The position numbers and the translations under genes are program-made. From Phormidium tenue FACHB-1052 (GTDB taxonomy: Bacteria; Cyanobacteriota; Cyanobacteriia; Phormidesmidales; Phormidesmidaceae), in assembly GCF_014696675.1 (NCBI RefSeq), contig NZ_JACJQN010000001.1, forward strand, positions 620,001-684,000: 64,000 nt of DNA. The letters run 5' to 3'. The notes below the pieces were generated by a model. The model had not been told where the DNA came from. It worked only from the letters and a program-made list of their open reading frames with translations, and did not search any database. Of this stretch, positions 50,346 through 59,652 are shown piece after piece (within the stretch, counting starts at the first letter, position 1; each line of letters opens with the position of its first letter).

Positions 50346-51125
50346 ATGAAGACAAAAGAGTTGGTTGACCCTAATGCCCTCTACCGAGAACAGCTCTCAG
50401 AGCTTGGTGCTCTGCTGCGATCGGCTCGCCAGAACCAGGAGCAAAGCCTGGAGGTCATGGCTGAAAAAACCCTGATTCGCCCTAGCCTATTGACCGCCAT
50501 TGAACAGGGCGATCTAGATGGGCTGCCCGAACCGGTATACATCCGTGGTCTCCTGCGCCGCTACGGCGATGCTCTCCAACTCGACGGCGAGACCCTAGCA
50601 AGTCAGTTTTTTACTCCACCCCGCATTCAGCGAACCTCTTGGAAAGAGACTCCAGCCGCACAACTGCGCCCTTTGCATCTCTATGGTGCCTACTTTGTGC
50701 TGCTAGTGGCGGCCATTAGCGGATTGTCCTACGTACTGCGTCAGACAGCCCCAGAGGTGACTGTGTTGCCTCCTTTGAACCCCCTGGAGGGGGTGGAAGC
50801 ACCGTCTAACCCAAGCTCAAACAATACCCCTACTCCACCTGCCGCCGAGCCTGAGGATCCTCAAGCTCCGATCAAAGTCAAAATGACGCTCACGGCCCAG
50901 TCTTGGCTGCGCATTACCTCTGACGGTAGAACGGAGTTTGAAGGCATTTTGCAGCCTGGCGATACCCGTCTATGGACCGCAGACCAGGCCTTAACCGTTC
51001 GAGCGGGCAATGCTGGCGCGGTGATGGTCAGCCACAACGACAAACAAGCCGAAGCCCTGGGCCAGCCTGGAATGGTGCGAGAAATCACCTACTCCCCCAT
51101 TGATGCCATTAGCCTAGCCTGGTAA
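50346..51125 (+). CDS. RodZ-like helix-turn-helix membrane protein
   Basis: A 259-residue protein. A cytoplasmic HTH domain (LGALLRSARQNQEQSLEVMA, then TLIRPSLLTAIEQGDLDGLP and YIRGLLRRYGDAL, about 16-80) leads to one membrane helix (about 110-130), a Pro/Asn-rich linker and a DUF4115-type extracytoplasmic domain (VKMTLTAQSWLRITSDGRTE and WTADQALTVRAGNAGAVMVS). RodZ links MreB to the elongation machinery. A terminator follows 20 bases after the stop. Confidence 0.87.
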   Translation: MKTKELVDPNALYREQLSELGALLRSARQNQEQSLEVMAEKTLIRPSLLTAIEQGDLDGLPEPVYIRGLLRRYGDALQLDGETLASQFFTPPRIQRTSWKETPAAQLRPLHLYGAYFVLLVAAISGLSYVLRQTAPEVTVLPPLNPLEGVEAPSNPSSNNTPTPPAAEPEDPQAPIKVKMTLTAQSWLRITSDGRTEFEGILQPGDTRLWTADQALTVRAGNAGAVMVSHNDKQAEALGQPGMVREITYSPIDAISLAW

Positions 51126-51146
51126 AAACCTGTTCTGACGGATGCT

Positions 51147-51191
51147 GACCTCACTTGCCCTATTAAACGGCGCAAGTGGGGTCGATTTTTT
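51147..51191 (+). terminator. Rho-independent terminator
   Basis: GACCTCACTTGC (51147-51158) pairs with GCAAGTGGGGTC (51172-51183) with one wobble, followed by GATTTTTT. It ends the RodZ-like transcript before the converging prohibitin gene. Confidence 0.85.
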
Positions 51192-51203
51192 GGGGCGATT
51201 GAA

Positions 51204-52058
51204 TTAGCCCGACTGATCTGTCTCGTCACCGGCGGCTTGCTGTAAGTCAAAGAGGAGCGGTACGTTGCTGCCTTGACCCATCACCAAGACTCGGGGTACT
51301 TGAGCGCCGCCTCCTTTCCAAGCCTCGATCGCCTCCTTTTGCAGAACAAGCTGACCACCCTTGGCCTTTAGGGTTTCAGCGATCAGACGCTGGGCTTCGG
51401 CGCGGCCCTTGGCCCGGTTGATTTCGGCCTGGGCTTCTTGTTCTGCCTCTTGGGCGATGTAGACGGCGCGGCGGGCACGCTGCTCGGCAATTTGCTTATC
51501 TTCGACGGCCTTGGCAAACTCAGTGGAGAATGTCAGATCAACCACGCTGGTGTCCAGAACCAAAATGCCGTACTTGTCGAGACGAAAGGTTAAGGCATCA
51601 TCAAAGTCTTGCTTGAGTTCAGACCGCTGGGTAATCGCCTCCTCGACAGTACGGCGGGCAGCCGCGATCTTAAATGACTCCTGGGTCTGAGGTGCCACAA
51701 TTTTAGACACGATGTTTTCGAGCGTGCCTTGGGTGCGCCGAATATTCACCACCTCAGTGGGGTCAAGGCGAAAGTTGATGGCAAAGCGGCCGGAAAGATC
51801 TTGCAGGTCTTTGGTGGAGCTTTGGGCTGGCACCTCAAACTTCTGCACTGTCACGTCGTAGACATCGACTGTAGACACTAGAGGTGGCTTCAAGTGAATG
51901 CCTTCTAGCAGCACCCCATCCTGAGATTTGCCGAGGATACTCAGCACCCCAGCTTGGCCTGGGTTAATAATTACAAAACTGCTGGTGACCAGGGCTAAAC
52001 CCACAATCGTGAGAAAGCTCAGCACCACTGGTGGCCAGTTCAGAGTCGAAGATTTCAA
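51204..52058 (-). CDS. Prohibitin/SPFH domain protein
   Basis: A 284-residue membrane-anchored SPFH protein. One N-terminal helix (VVLSFLTIVGLALVTSSFVI) is followed by the prohibitin domain (INPGQAGVLSILGKSQDGVL, EGIHLKPPLVSTVDVYDVTV, YGILVLDTSVVDLTFSTEFA) and a Glu/Ala-rich coiled coil (KQIAEQRARRAVYIAQEAEQ). The closing region ALKAKGGQLVLQKEAIEAWK is typical of mitochondrial/cyanobacterial prohibitins. They form large rings that organise membranes and assist proteolysis or photosystem repair. Confidence 0.94.
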   Translation of the reverse strand: MKSSTLNWPPVVLSFLTIVGLALVTSSFVIINPGQAGVLSILGKSQDGVLLEGIHLKPPLVSTVDVYDVTVQKFEVPAQSSTKDLQDLSGRFAINFRLDPTEVVNIRRTQGTLENIVSKIVAPQTQESFKIAAARRTVEEAITQRSELKQDFDDALTFRLDKYGILVLDTSVVDLTFSTEFAKAVEDKQIAEQRARRAVYIAQEAEQEAQAEINRAKGRAEAQRLIAETLKAKGGQLVLQKEAIEAWKGGGAQVPRVLVMGQGSNVPLLFDLQQAAGDETDQSG

Positions 52059-52182
52059 CGGATGTTCCTAAATATGCTGCCCTTCTACGGTATCGGCTAT
52101 TCAGCCAGAACGGGGTAGTTCTTCAGCAAGGCTTCGGATCAGCGCTGCCTGGGCGACGCCGTAGTGCTCAGGCAAGCTGAAG

Positions 52183-53235
52183 CTACTCGGGCAGGCCGGT
52201 GACCGACCCCGACCCAGAGGTTATCTCACCCACCAGGTAGGCCTCGACTTGGTGTTGGGCCAACCAAGCCAGGGCGCGATCGATCTCCTGAGGAGGAACC
52301 ACTAAAGCAAAGCCCAAGCCCATATTAAACGTGTTGTAGAGAGCGGCGGCGGGCACCTGCCCTGCCTCGGCCAACCAGCTAAACACTGGGGGTACCGGCC
52401 AGCTGCCCTCCTGGATATGAATGCTCTGGTCTGGCCCCAGGCAGCGGGGCAGGTTTTCGGGTAGCCCGCCCCCCGTGATGTGAGCCATGCCGTGGATGGT
52501 GAGCCCTTCCCGGCGAGCCTTGAGTACAGGCTCTACATAGATGCGGGTGGGGGTGAGAAAGATTTCTCCCAAGCTGTGATTGCCCAAAGCCGGTACGGTT
52601 TCGTCCCAGGTGTAGCCAGTATTGGTGGTGTCGGTTCGCTGGCCCTCAGCCACTACCTTGCGCACCAGGCTAAAGCCGTTGCTGTGCACACCGCTGCTGG
52701 CTAGGCCAATGATGCGATCGCCCACCTGCACCTGACTACCATCTAAGATCTGAGACTTCTCAACTACACCGACGCAAAACCCCGCTAAGTCATATTCACC
52801 TGGGCCATAGAAGCCAGGCATCTCGGCAGTTTCGCCCCCGAGCAGGGCACAGCCGGCCAGCCGACAGCCAGCCACAATGCCCTCTACCACCTCCGCCAGG
52901 GCGGCAGGCTCAAGCTTGCCCGTAGCTAAGTAGTCGAGAAAAAATAGCGGTTCTGCCCCGCTGGTAAGGATATCGTTGACGCACATAGCTACCAGATCGA
53001 TGCCGACGGTGCTGTGGCGCTGGGTGATCTGGGCAATTTTGAGCTTAGTACCCACCCCATCGGTGCCCGACACCAGCACAGGCTCGCGGTAGCCACTGGG
53101 TAGCTCGCAGAGGCCGCTGAAGCCTCCCAGGGCTCCTAACACCTCTGGACGGCGGGTGCTGTCTACCAGGGTGCGAATGCGCTGCACAAAGCTACGTCCT
53201 GCCTCTACATCTACACCAGCATCCCGATAATCCAT
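52183..53235 (-). CDS. purM: Phosphoribosylformylglycinamidine cyclo-ligase
   Basis: Fifth step of de novo purine synthesis: ATP-dependent closure of the imidazole ring to AIR. The 350 residues start [13 protein letters not shown]; PurM motifs are [11 protein letters not shown] (ATP/substrate loop), [32 protein letters not shown] and [13 protein letters not shown]. The length is normal and the frame intact. It stands alone, with a 620-base gap upstream. Confidence 0.97.
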   Translation of the reverse strand: MDYRDAGVDVEAGRSFVQRIRTLVDSTRRPEVLGALGGFSGLCELPSGYREPVLVSGTDGVGTKLKIAQITQRHSTVGIDLVAMCVNDILTSGAEPLFFLDYLATGKLEPAALAEVVEGIVAGCRLAGCALLGGETAEMPGFYGPGEYDLAGFCVGVVEKSQILDGSQVQVGDRIIGLASSGVHSNGFSLVRKVVAEGQRTDTTNTGYTWDETVPALGNHSLGEIFLTPTRIYVEPVLKARREGLTIHGMAHITGGGLPENLPRCLGPDQSIHIQEGSWPVPPVFSWLAEAGQVPAAALYNTFNMGLGFALVVPPQEIDRALAWLAQHQVEAYLVGEITSGSGSVTGLPE

Positions 53236-53855
53236 GGGGTCAATCTCCTGTGTGGCCAGTCTCTTACCTTAGAAACGGGGGTGAGCTTCGTCAATGGGCA
53301 AGGCAGTCAGCAGCGGCGATCGCCCCAATCAAAGCCCTAATTTCCTAGTTTTTGGATCCATAAAGTGCTATTTTTGAGCAGCTATTTAAGGGTTAGGGGG
53401 GGTGATTCTGGCCTTAGATAGAGCATCGTCATGAGAGACATTTGGTGACCAAAAGCACGCGTGAAGTTCCAGCAACTTCACGTCTTGTCGACAAACTCTG
53501 TCAAATCGCTGAATAGATTGATTAATTTTACATAACTCGGTTGACGCCATAGATAAATAATTTGAAAGTTGAGCGAAGTGGGTTCACACCCGGCAAGCCT
53601 AGCTACGATAGCGGGTTGAGCCAGTTACCGTAGGGCAAATACTTTTTTATTTTGTGGCAAAGGGCTAAGCCTGCCGGTAGATGCCCGGATTCGCAATGTC
53701 ATCTGAACGTGCTAGGTTACATTTCGTCAAAAAAAACCGAAGACCAATTTGCAACGGGTATGGGATTTAAGGCAATTCCTGTGCTGCCTGTTCTGAGTCA
53801 TTTTCCATGACCAGGATCTATCCCCTGCTCTTCCTGTTGAATTCTTTTGGTGTAA
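53236..53855. other. Long intergenic region with an inverted repeat
   Basis: 620 bases between divergent genes, with no convincing coding frame. A perfect inverted repeat, CGTGAAGTT (53460-53468) and AACTTCACG (53474-53482), could be an operator. The central part (about 53500-53570 and 53640-53760) is AT-rich and should hold the promoters. Confidence 0.55.
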
Positions 53856-54971
53856 ATGAAACATCGCGTATTGGGCGGACTGACGGTTGCCGTCGCTATG
53901 TCCGTCTTTGGAGCACCCTTGCCTACCCAGGCCCAGGATAGTGGCGATAACAGTCTCTCTTTGGAGCCAGAACCTGAGCATCATGCCAACATTCTTCCTC
54001 AGCTCCCTGAAGCAGGGTCGCCAGCGGACTCTGACCCTTCAGCTTTTGAGCCTAGTGAACCTGACTCAGCGTTATTACTTCAACCCTCCGATTCCACCGA
54101 CGACATTCTCGAGACAGCCACTGTCTTTCCTCACGCTTTAGATGCCCGCCCAGGCGATGCCGCCGAACCTGACTCAGCACTCTCGCTGCAGCCCCCTGGC
54201 TCCGCCAGCGATACGATTGAGACAGCCACTGTCTTTTCCCACGCCCTAGACTCCCGTCAGGCAGCTACCGTCTACATTCGCTCGATTCCGGTTATCACCT
54301 TGGTGGGCGGCGAGCTAGAAACGCTGAGTGCCAGCCTTGGCAGCGTTGCCGTAGCCTCAGATGCCCAGGAGCCCCAGCACCGAGCCGAAACGGTTGTGTC
54401 TCGTCTACAAGAACTGGCCGCGAACGGCAATGCTGACGCTATTGTGGCCCGTTGGAACAGCGTCGATGAGTCATTTGTGGTGGCTTGGGGAGAGGAACCC
54501 CTGATCACCCTGGATGGCGAGACGATCTTGCCCGATACCACCGACAACCCCGGTGAAGACGCACTCCAGATCGCCAATCGACTGCGGCGACTGCTGGGCG
54601 ATGCCCCTCCCCTGGCTCGGGTCGAGGGTCTACCTGAGCCTCCAGCCCCCGATACCCGAGTGGGCATAGTAACCTCTACTCTCACCGGCATGGCCTCCTG
54701 GTATGGGCCTGGGTTCCATGGGCGACGCAGCGCTAGCGGTGAGGTGTTTAACCAAAACGACCTAACCGCTGCCCATCGCACTTTGCCTTTTGGCACTCGA
54801 GTCCGGGTGACTAACGTATCTACGGGACAGTCTGTGGTGGTGCGGATCAACGATCGCGGCCCTTTCAGCCACGGTCGAGTCATCGACCTCTCGGCGGCGG
54901 CGGCCTCTAACATTGGGTTGAGAGCCAGCGGCGTGGCACGCGTGCAGCTAGATGTACTGTCGGCTGAGTAG
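53856..54971 (+). CDS. RlpA-like lytic transglycosylase with duplicated acidic linker
   Basis: A 371-residue exported protein. The signal peptide (about 1-26, GLTVAVAMSVFGAPLPTQAQ) is followed by an acidic, Ser/Pro-rich region holding a tandem duplication of about 40 residues (EPDSALLLQPSDSTDDILET and EPDSALSLQPPGSASDTIET). A middle domain follows and the C-terminal double-psi beta-barrel (about 278-370) has GMASWYGPGFHGRRSASGEV, NDLTAAHRTLPFGTRVRVTN and VRINDRGPF with the Asp and His expected in RlpA. RlpA cuts peptide-free glycan strands at septa. No SPOR domain is present. Confidence 0.9.
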   Translation: MKHRVLGGLTVAVAMSVFGAPLPTQAQDSGDNSLSLEPEPEHHANILPQLPEAGSPADSDPSAFEPSEPDSALLLQPSDSTDDILETATVFPHALDARPGDAAEPDSALSLQPPGSASDTIETATVFSHALDSRQAATVYIRSIPVITLVGGELETLSASLGSVAVASDAQEPQHRAETVVSRLQELAANGNADAIVARWNSVDESFVVAWGEEPLITLDGETILPDTTDNPGEDALQIANRLRRLLGDAPPLARVEGLPEPPAPDTRVGIVTSTLTGMASWYGPGFHGRRSASGEVFNQNDLTAAHRTLPFGTRVRVTNVSTGQSVVVRINDRGPFSHGRVIDLSAAAASNIGLRASGVARVQLDVLSAE

Positions 54972-55023
54972 TTGATCTGACCACCTTGGCGGCTCTAGAG
55001 CTTGACCTTTGAGGGGTTGAGCT

Positions 55024-55058
55024 AGCCCTCTCCACCGACTCGGTTGGAGAGGGCTTTT
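55024..55058 (+). terminator. Rho-independent terminator of the rlpA-like gene
   Basis: AGCCCTCTCCA (55024-55034) pairs perfectly with TGGAGAGGGCT (55045-55055) and TTTT follows. Confidence 0.9.
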
Positions 55059-55226
55059 GACGGCCTGCCCTAGCATTGGCGCTACCAAAGAGCTGAAGTA
55101 AAGTCATAGCTAAAGCAGGGCACTGGCAATATGCCCATGACTCTAAATCTGGTACGGTATTACCTTTGGAGCGAGGTGGCCAGAAGTTCAGCTGTCACAC
55201 ACTCACGCAGTAGAGGGTAGAAGATT

Positions 55227-56795
55227 GTGCGAGTACTCAAGACGGTTGAAGGGGTAAAATGCTATTTGGCCCAAGTACGCCGCGAGCAAAACGCAGACGG
55301 CGTAACCGTAGGGTTAGTCCCCACTATGGGCAATCTGCACCAAGGCCATTTCAGTCTGATTGAACGGGCTCGGCTAGAGAACTCGGTGGTTGTAGTCAGC
55401 ATTTTTGTGAATCCGCTGCAATTTGGCCCCCACGAAGATTTGGCTCGTTACCCCCACACCCCCGAGCAAGACCTGCATCTGTGTGAAGAGGCTGGGGTCG
55501 ATGCGGTGTTTATGCCTACCGCCACGGCCTTCTACGGCGCTGCTCAGCCCCAGGCCGACGCCATGACTCGGGTGATGCCGCCAAAGGCGATGGTGACCGT
55601 ACTGTGCGGCCCTCACCGGCTGGGTCACTTTGAGGGGGTGGCTACGGTGGTGACTAAGTTGTTGAGCTTGGTGGCTCCCGATCGCGCCTACTTTGGCTAC
55701 AAAGACGCTCAACAACTGGCCATTCTCAAGCGCTTGGCTCGCGATCTCAACCTGCCCGGTCAAATGGTGGGTTGCCCTACGGTGCGCGAGGCGAGTGGGT
55801 TGGCTCTAAGCTCCCGCAACAGCTACTTGAGCGAGGTCGAGCGGCAGCAGGCGGCAGTGATCTATAGAGGGCTATTGGCAGCCCAGCAGTGCTTTCAATC
55901 CGGTGAGCGGCTAAGTTCGGCTCTGACTGCGGCTGTGGATGCTGAACTGGCCCAGGAGCCTGATCTGAGGCCCCAGTATGTGGAACTGGTACACCCCGAA
56001 ACCCTGCAACCCCTGGAGCAGGTGGAGACCTTAGGCATGTTGGCGGTGGCGGCTCACCTGGGTATGACAAGGCTAATTGACAATATTTTGCTGCGCGATC
56101 GCCAGCCGATTGTGGCCATTGATGGGCCAGCTGGGGCCGGTAAGTCAACGGTGGCTCGCCAGGTGGCTCAACGGCTCAACCTGCTTTACCTCGACAGCGG
56201 CGCGATGTATCGGGCGGTGACTTGGCTGGTCTTAGAGCGGGGCATCGACGTGCAGGACGAGGTTGCGATCGCAGAACTCGTGCAGGACTGCGAACTTCGG
56301 CTAGAGGCCTCAGGTCATGACGCTGCCTTTGCTGCCTACCCCAGCCGCATCTGGCTCAACGGTCAGGAAGTGACCCAGGCCATTCGCAGCGCGGCTGTCA
56401 CGGCTGCAGTCTCGGCGGTGTCAGCCCAACCCACGGTGCGCGAGATTCTTCTGCACCAGCAGCAGCAGTATGGCGTCTCAGGCGGCGTTGTCATGGAAGG
56501 CCGCGACATCGGTACCCAGGTATTTCCCCAAGCGGAGCTGAAAATTTTTCTCACCGCGTCGGTGGGTGAACGGGCTCGCCGCCGCCAGCGCGACCTGGCT
56601 GCCCAAGATCAACCAGGCGTATCCCTTATCGACCTAGAGCGGGCCATCGACGAGCGCGATCGCAAAGACAGCAGTCGCCGAGTGTCGCCCCTGCGTCAGG
56701 CCGATGACGCGATCGCCCTCAACACCGATGGCCTCTCCATCGAAGATGTGGTGAACAAAATAGTTCAGCTATTTGAATCGAGAGTAAGGCCATGA
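55227..56795 (+). CDS. panC/cmk: Bifunctional pantothenate synthetase / cytidylate kinase
   Basis: A 522-residue fusion typical of cyanobacteria. Residues 1-285 are PanC, joining pantoate and beta-alanine: LVPTMGNLHQGHFSLIERAR contains the HXGH ATP motif, and VVTKLLSLVAPDRAYFGYKD and VREASGLALSSRNSYL line the active site. Residues about 290-520 are CMP/dCMP kinase: IVAIDGPAGAGKSTVARQVA is the P-loop, LYLDSGAMYRAVTWLVL the NMP-binding part and GRDIGTQVFPQAELKIFLTA the Walker-B region. The start GTG at 55227 fits PanC. Its stop overlaps aroE as ATGA, so they are co-translated. Confidence 0.97.
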   Translation: MRVLKTVEGVKCYLAQVRREQNADGVTVGLVPTMGNLHQGHFSLIERARLENSVVVVSIFVNPLQFGPHEDLARYPHTPEQDLHLCEEAGVDAVFMPTATAFYGAAQPQADAMTRVMPPKAMVTVLCGPHRLGHFEGVATVVTKLLSLVAPDRAYFGYKDAQQLAILKRLARDLNLPGQMVGCPTVREASGLALSSRNSYLSEVERQQAAVIYRGLLAAQQCFQSGERLSSALTAAVDAELAQEPDLRPQYVELVHPETLQPLEQVETLGMLAVAAHLGMTRLIDNILLRDRQPIVAIDGPAGAGKSTVARQVAQRLNLLYLDSGAMYRAVTWLVLERGIDVQDEVAIAELVQDCELRLEASGHDAAFAAYPSRIWLNGQEVTQAIRSAAVTAAVSAVSAQPTVREILLHQQQQYGVSGGVVMEGRDIGTQVFPQAELKIFLTASVGERARRRQRDLAAQDQPGVSLIDLERAIDERDRKDSSRRVSPLRQADDAIALNTDGLSIEDVVNKIVQLFESRVRP

Positions 56796-57652
56796 GCATC
56801 ACTGGAACCACCCAAATCCTCGGTATTATTGGCGACCCGGTTACCCACTCCCTGTCGCCGGTCATGCACAATGCTGCGCTGGCAGAGCTTGGCGCTGATT
56901 ATGTCTATGTACCCTTTCCGGTTTTGGCAGACGGGCTTGAGGCGGCGATCGCAGGCTTTGCCGCCACTGGGGTGCAGGGATTCAGTATCACCATTCCCCA
57001 CAAGCAGGCCATTCTGCCTCTGTTGGCAACGATGACTGACGAGGCTCAGGCGGTAGGAGCCGTTAACACGGTGTGGCGCACCGAGCAAGGTTGGGCCGGT
57101 ACCAATACTGACGTAGCCGGGTTTGTGGCCCCGCTCAAGGCATTCAGACCTTGGGCTGGATGCACGGTCTTAGTCTTGGGCAACGGCGGGGCCGCCAGGG
57201 CCGTAGTGGCGGGCTGTGCGCAGCTGGGATTTGAATCGGTGCAGGTGGTAGGTCGCAGGGCCGCAGCTCTGGATGTCTTTCAGCAGGGCTGGGTCAATTC
57301 ACCTCTGCACCCTCCGCTCACGGTTCATTCCTGGGAATCGTTACCGACCTTGCTGCCCACCGCCGATCTGATTGTTAATACCACTCCCCTGGGCATGCAC
57401 ACCACCGCCGGGCAGACGCCCTTAGCCCCAGAGGATCTGGCTTTGGCTCCGTCCCATGCTGTAGTCTACGACTTGATCTATACACCCAGGCCTACTCAAT
57501 TGCTGACTCTGGCCGACCAGCGGGGACTGGCCACCTTAGACGGTCTAGAAATGCTGGTGCAGCAGGGGGCAGCAGCTCTGGAGATTTGGCTGGACTGCCC
57601 AGTGCCCGTCGCTACGATGCGCCAGGCCTTAGTTGATTGGTTGGCGCGGTAG
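56792..57652 (+). CDS. aroE: Shikimate dehydrogenase
   Basis: NADPH-dependent reduction of 3-dehydroshikimate in aromatic amino acid synthesis. The 286 residues show GDPVTHSLSPVMHNAAL (substrate site), FSITIPHKQAILPLL with the catalytic Lys, NTDVAGF, the nucleotide loop LVLGNGGAARAVVAG and LIVNTTPLGM. The C-terminal GLEMLVQQGAAALEIWLDCP is typical. It overlaps the upstream panC-cmk gene by 4 bases. Confidence 0.97.
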   Translation: MSITGTTQILGIIGDPVTHSLSPVMHNAALAELGADYVYVPFPVLADGLEAAIAGFAATGVQGFSITIPHKQAILPLLATMTDEAQAVGAVNTVWRTEQGWAGTNTDVAGFVAPLKAFRPWAGCTVLVLGNGGAARAVVAGCAQLGFESVQVVGRRAAALDVFQQGWVNSPLHPPLTVHSWESLPTLLPTADLIVNTTPLGMHTTAGQTPLAPEDLALAPSHAVVYDLIYTPRPTQLLTLADQRGLATLDGLEMLVQQGAAALEIWLDCPVPVATMRQALVDWLAR

Positions 57653-57741
57653 CTAAAGGTCTGAGGCGGCTTCCTGCGGTGTAGAACGGTTGAATCGCTT
57701 GACTCGCCTAGGTCATACTGAGCCCAAAGGCGATCGCTCTC

Positions 57742-59094
57742 TCAGGGCAAGAAGGTTCTAGGACGAGCAGCCATATCCTCAGCCTTGGCTACTTCATGCC
57801 CAAAGCCGTTGTGGGTGAGTAAGTGCTGAATGACCCCAGCCATAATCTTTTGCATAGCCGCGTCGTTGCCGCTGTGGTCGAGAGTAGCGGTGATGATGTA
57901 ACGCTGGCCGCTCACCCTAACCGCTGTAGTGGTGCCCAGCACCTTCGAATTGCGTCCGGTCTTTTCGCCCAGCCAGTCAACGGGGGAATACACAGCCGTG
58001 TGGCCTAGATTGCGATCGCGCTGGTTGGCCAACGCCGCTTCTACCAGGTCGGCTCCCAAAAACTCTCGGTTGTAGATCGCCACCATCATGTCAGTCAGCT
58101 CGTCAGTGGTAATGACGTTAGGAGCGTTACCAGCATTGGCTGGGTGGGTCGATTCTCCCACCAGCTTGCTGGTAACGCGGGTCGCTTGATACCCTCGGCT
58201 GTGCAGACTGTGGTTAACACCATGCCACCCGATGTAGTCAATTAGCTGGTTGGTGGCGATATTGCCGCTAGCGCTAATCATGTCGGCCATGATCTGCTCT
58301 AGGGAATATTCGGTTCTGACCCAGATAGAACCGGCATCCTCAGTCCAGTTGCTGGGGTTTACCCAGAGCAGGGTGTTGGGGGCAATGCCCTCCTGGTGAA
58401 GCTTGGCCATAAGGGCGATCGCCACCGGCACTTTAATCAGGCTGGCAGGGCTAGCTGGCGGCAGGTGTCCCTGCCAGCGTCGGCACTCTCGCCGCAGCGA
58501 GCACACGGTCAAGCGTACCCGCGAGGCCAGACCAGTTTGTTCGACGATGGGCTTTAGAAAAGCCGATTGGGCCGTGTCGTAGTGATAAGCCGCGATCGCC
58601 CGCTGCTGCTCATACTGCTGTTTTTGAGCCGCTGCCTGGGTTTCACCAAAGGTGTTGGGTGGAATCTGGTTCAGCGCCGCTACGGCTTTGTCCCAGTGGG
58701 TGTAGGCAGTAGCCAGCTCTGTGGCAGAGAGGGCGGCGGGGTTACCCAGGGCGATCGCCGCCGCCGCCTGCTCGGCTCGCTGCTGAAGCTGTCGGGCGGT
58801 TTCTTCTTGCTGTAGACGATAGTTAATGGTTCCTAGCTGGGTCAGCACATCGGCAGGCGGGGGCTCAACCCCAGAGCGAGTTGCCACCGTTACGGTGGGG
58901 TAATGGCTGAGTTCACCCCCCAGGCGATCGCGCAGACGATACAGCTCTGCCAAGGTTTCAACCTTGGGTAGGACGGCTGTGGCCTGAGAGTTCTGCTCAG
59001 GTGCCGCCACCGGAAACTTGGGCAGCGCCACATTGGCCATCAAAATACCCACTATCACTGTGGGCTTTAACAACTGCAACCAGACAGAATGCAT
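57742..59094 (-). CDS. Class A beta-lactamase-related serine hydrolase
   Basis: A 450-residue exported protein (start 59094, anchor LLKPTVIVGILMANVAL). A coiled-coil region (LQQEETARQLQQRAEQAAAA, about 90-170) precedes a penicillin-recognising domain with SLIKVPVAIAL (SXXK, about 225), SASGNIATNQLI (SXN) and GEKTGRNSKVLG (KTG). The layout fits a D,D-peptidase or beta-lactamase-like hydrolase acting on wall peptides; the conserved Glu of true class A lactamases is not obvious. The longer upstream frame runs into the next gene and is rejected. Confidence 0.85.
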   Translation of the reverse strand: MHSVWLQLLKPTVIVGILMANVALPKFPVAAPEQNSQATAVLPKVETLAELYRLRDRLGGELSHYPTVTVATRSGVEPPPADVLTQLGTINYRLQQEETARQLQQRAEQAAAAIALGNPAALSATELATAYTHWDKAVAALNQIPPNTFGETQAAAQKQQYEQQRAIAAYHYDTAQSAFLKPIVEQTGLASRVRLTVCSLRRECRRWQGHLPPASPASLIKVPVAIALMAKLHQEGIAPNTLLWVNPSNWTEDAGSIWVRTEYSLEQIMADMISASGNIATNQLIDYIGWHGVNHSLHSRGYQATRVTSKLVGESTHPANAGNAPNVITTDELTDMMVAIYNREFLGADLVEAALANQRDRNLGHTAVYSPVDWLGEKTGRNSKVLGTTTAVRVSGQRYIITATLDHSGNDAAMQKIMAGVIQHLLTHNGFGHEVAKAEDMAARPRTFLP

Positions 59095-59212
59095 TGCTCC
59101 CCGATCCTGAATACAGTATCGAGGTTGCCTAGGGCAACCAGATAGTAGGCAATTTAAGCCCTCTCTGAGCCAAAAAATGCCAGCCAAGGCACAGAAACTC
59201 GATTTTTGACGC

Positions 59213-59584
59213 TTAGCTGCGGGTTGGTGCCAGATTTTGCTGCAAAATCGCCTGCCAGCTAGCACTCAAGTCGTCATCGCTGCGGTGAGCCTCCCAGGGG
59301 CCAGCATCGAAACCAGCGATGCTCCACTCCCCAGTAATATGATCCCCGTCTTCAGACACCGTGCCTGTGTAATCGATGGCGGCTTGCCCCCGACCCAAAT
59401 AGCGCTTGACAAACCGTACCTGGCGACCCACTACGGTGCCGCTGAGTTGGGCCTCGCCCAGATAGCCGCTGTCGAGAATGCTGCCGCTCAGAGCATTGCC
59501 CCCCTGCACCAGGGTGGCCTCAAAGCGGGTTGGGGTATCCCGCTGCCAGTAGGTGCCTAGCCACATGCCGCTCAAATCTGCCAT
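59213..59584 (-). CDS. Hypothetical beta-rich protein
   Basis: A 123-residue cytoplasmic protein, MADLSGMWLGTYWQRDTPTR, then LSGSILDSGYLGEAQLSGTV and ITGEWSIAGFDAGPWEAHRS. Repeated W/G-rich beta strands (GMWLGTYWQ, GEWSIAG) suggest a lipocalin-like or small beta-barrel fold. Function is not recognised. ATG at 59584 is chosen. It diverges from recR across a 70-base gap. Confidence 0.65.
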   Translation of the reverse strand: MADLSGMWLGTYWQRDTPTRFEATLVQGGNALSGSILDSGYLGEAQLSGTVVGRQVRFVKRYLGRGQAAIDYTGTVSEDGDHITGEWSIAGFDAGPWEAHRSDDDLSASWQAILQQNLAPTRS

Positions 59585-59652
59585 TGCCCACCTTACATGC
59601 ATAGCCTTACACGTACAATTTAAATACTGCGCAACCCTAGGAGTCTCTCCCC

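Noticed and set aside
57742..59094. Antibiotic-resistance beta-lactamase
   Set aside because: SXXK, SXN and KTG are shared with wall peptidases, and the long coiled-coil N-terminus and missing obvious catalytic Glu do not support a resistance enzyme.
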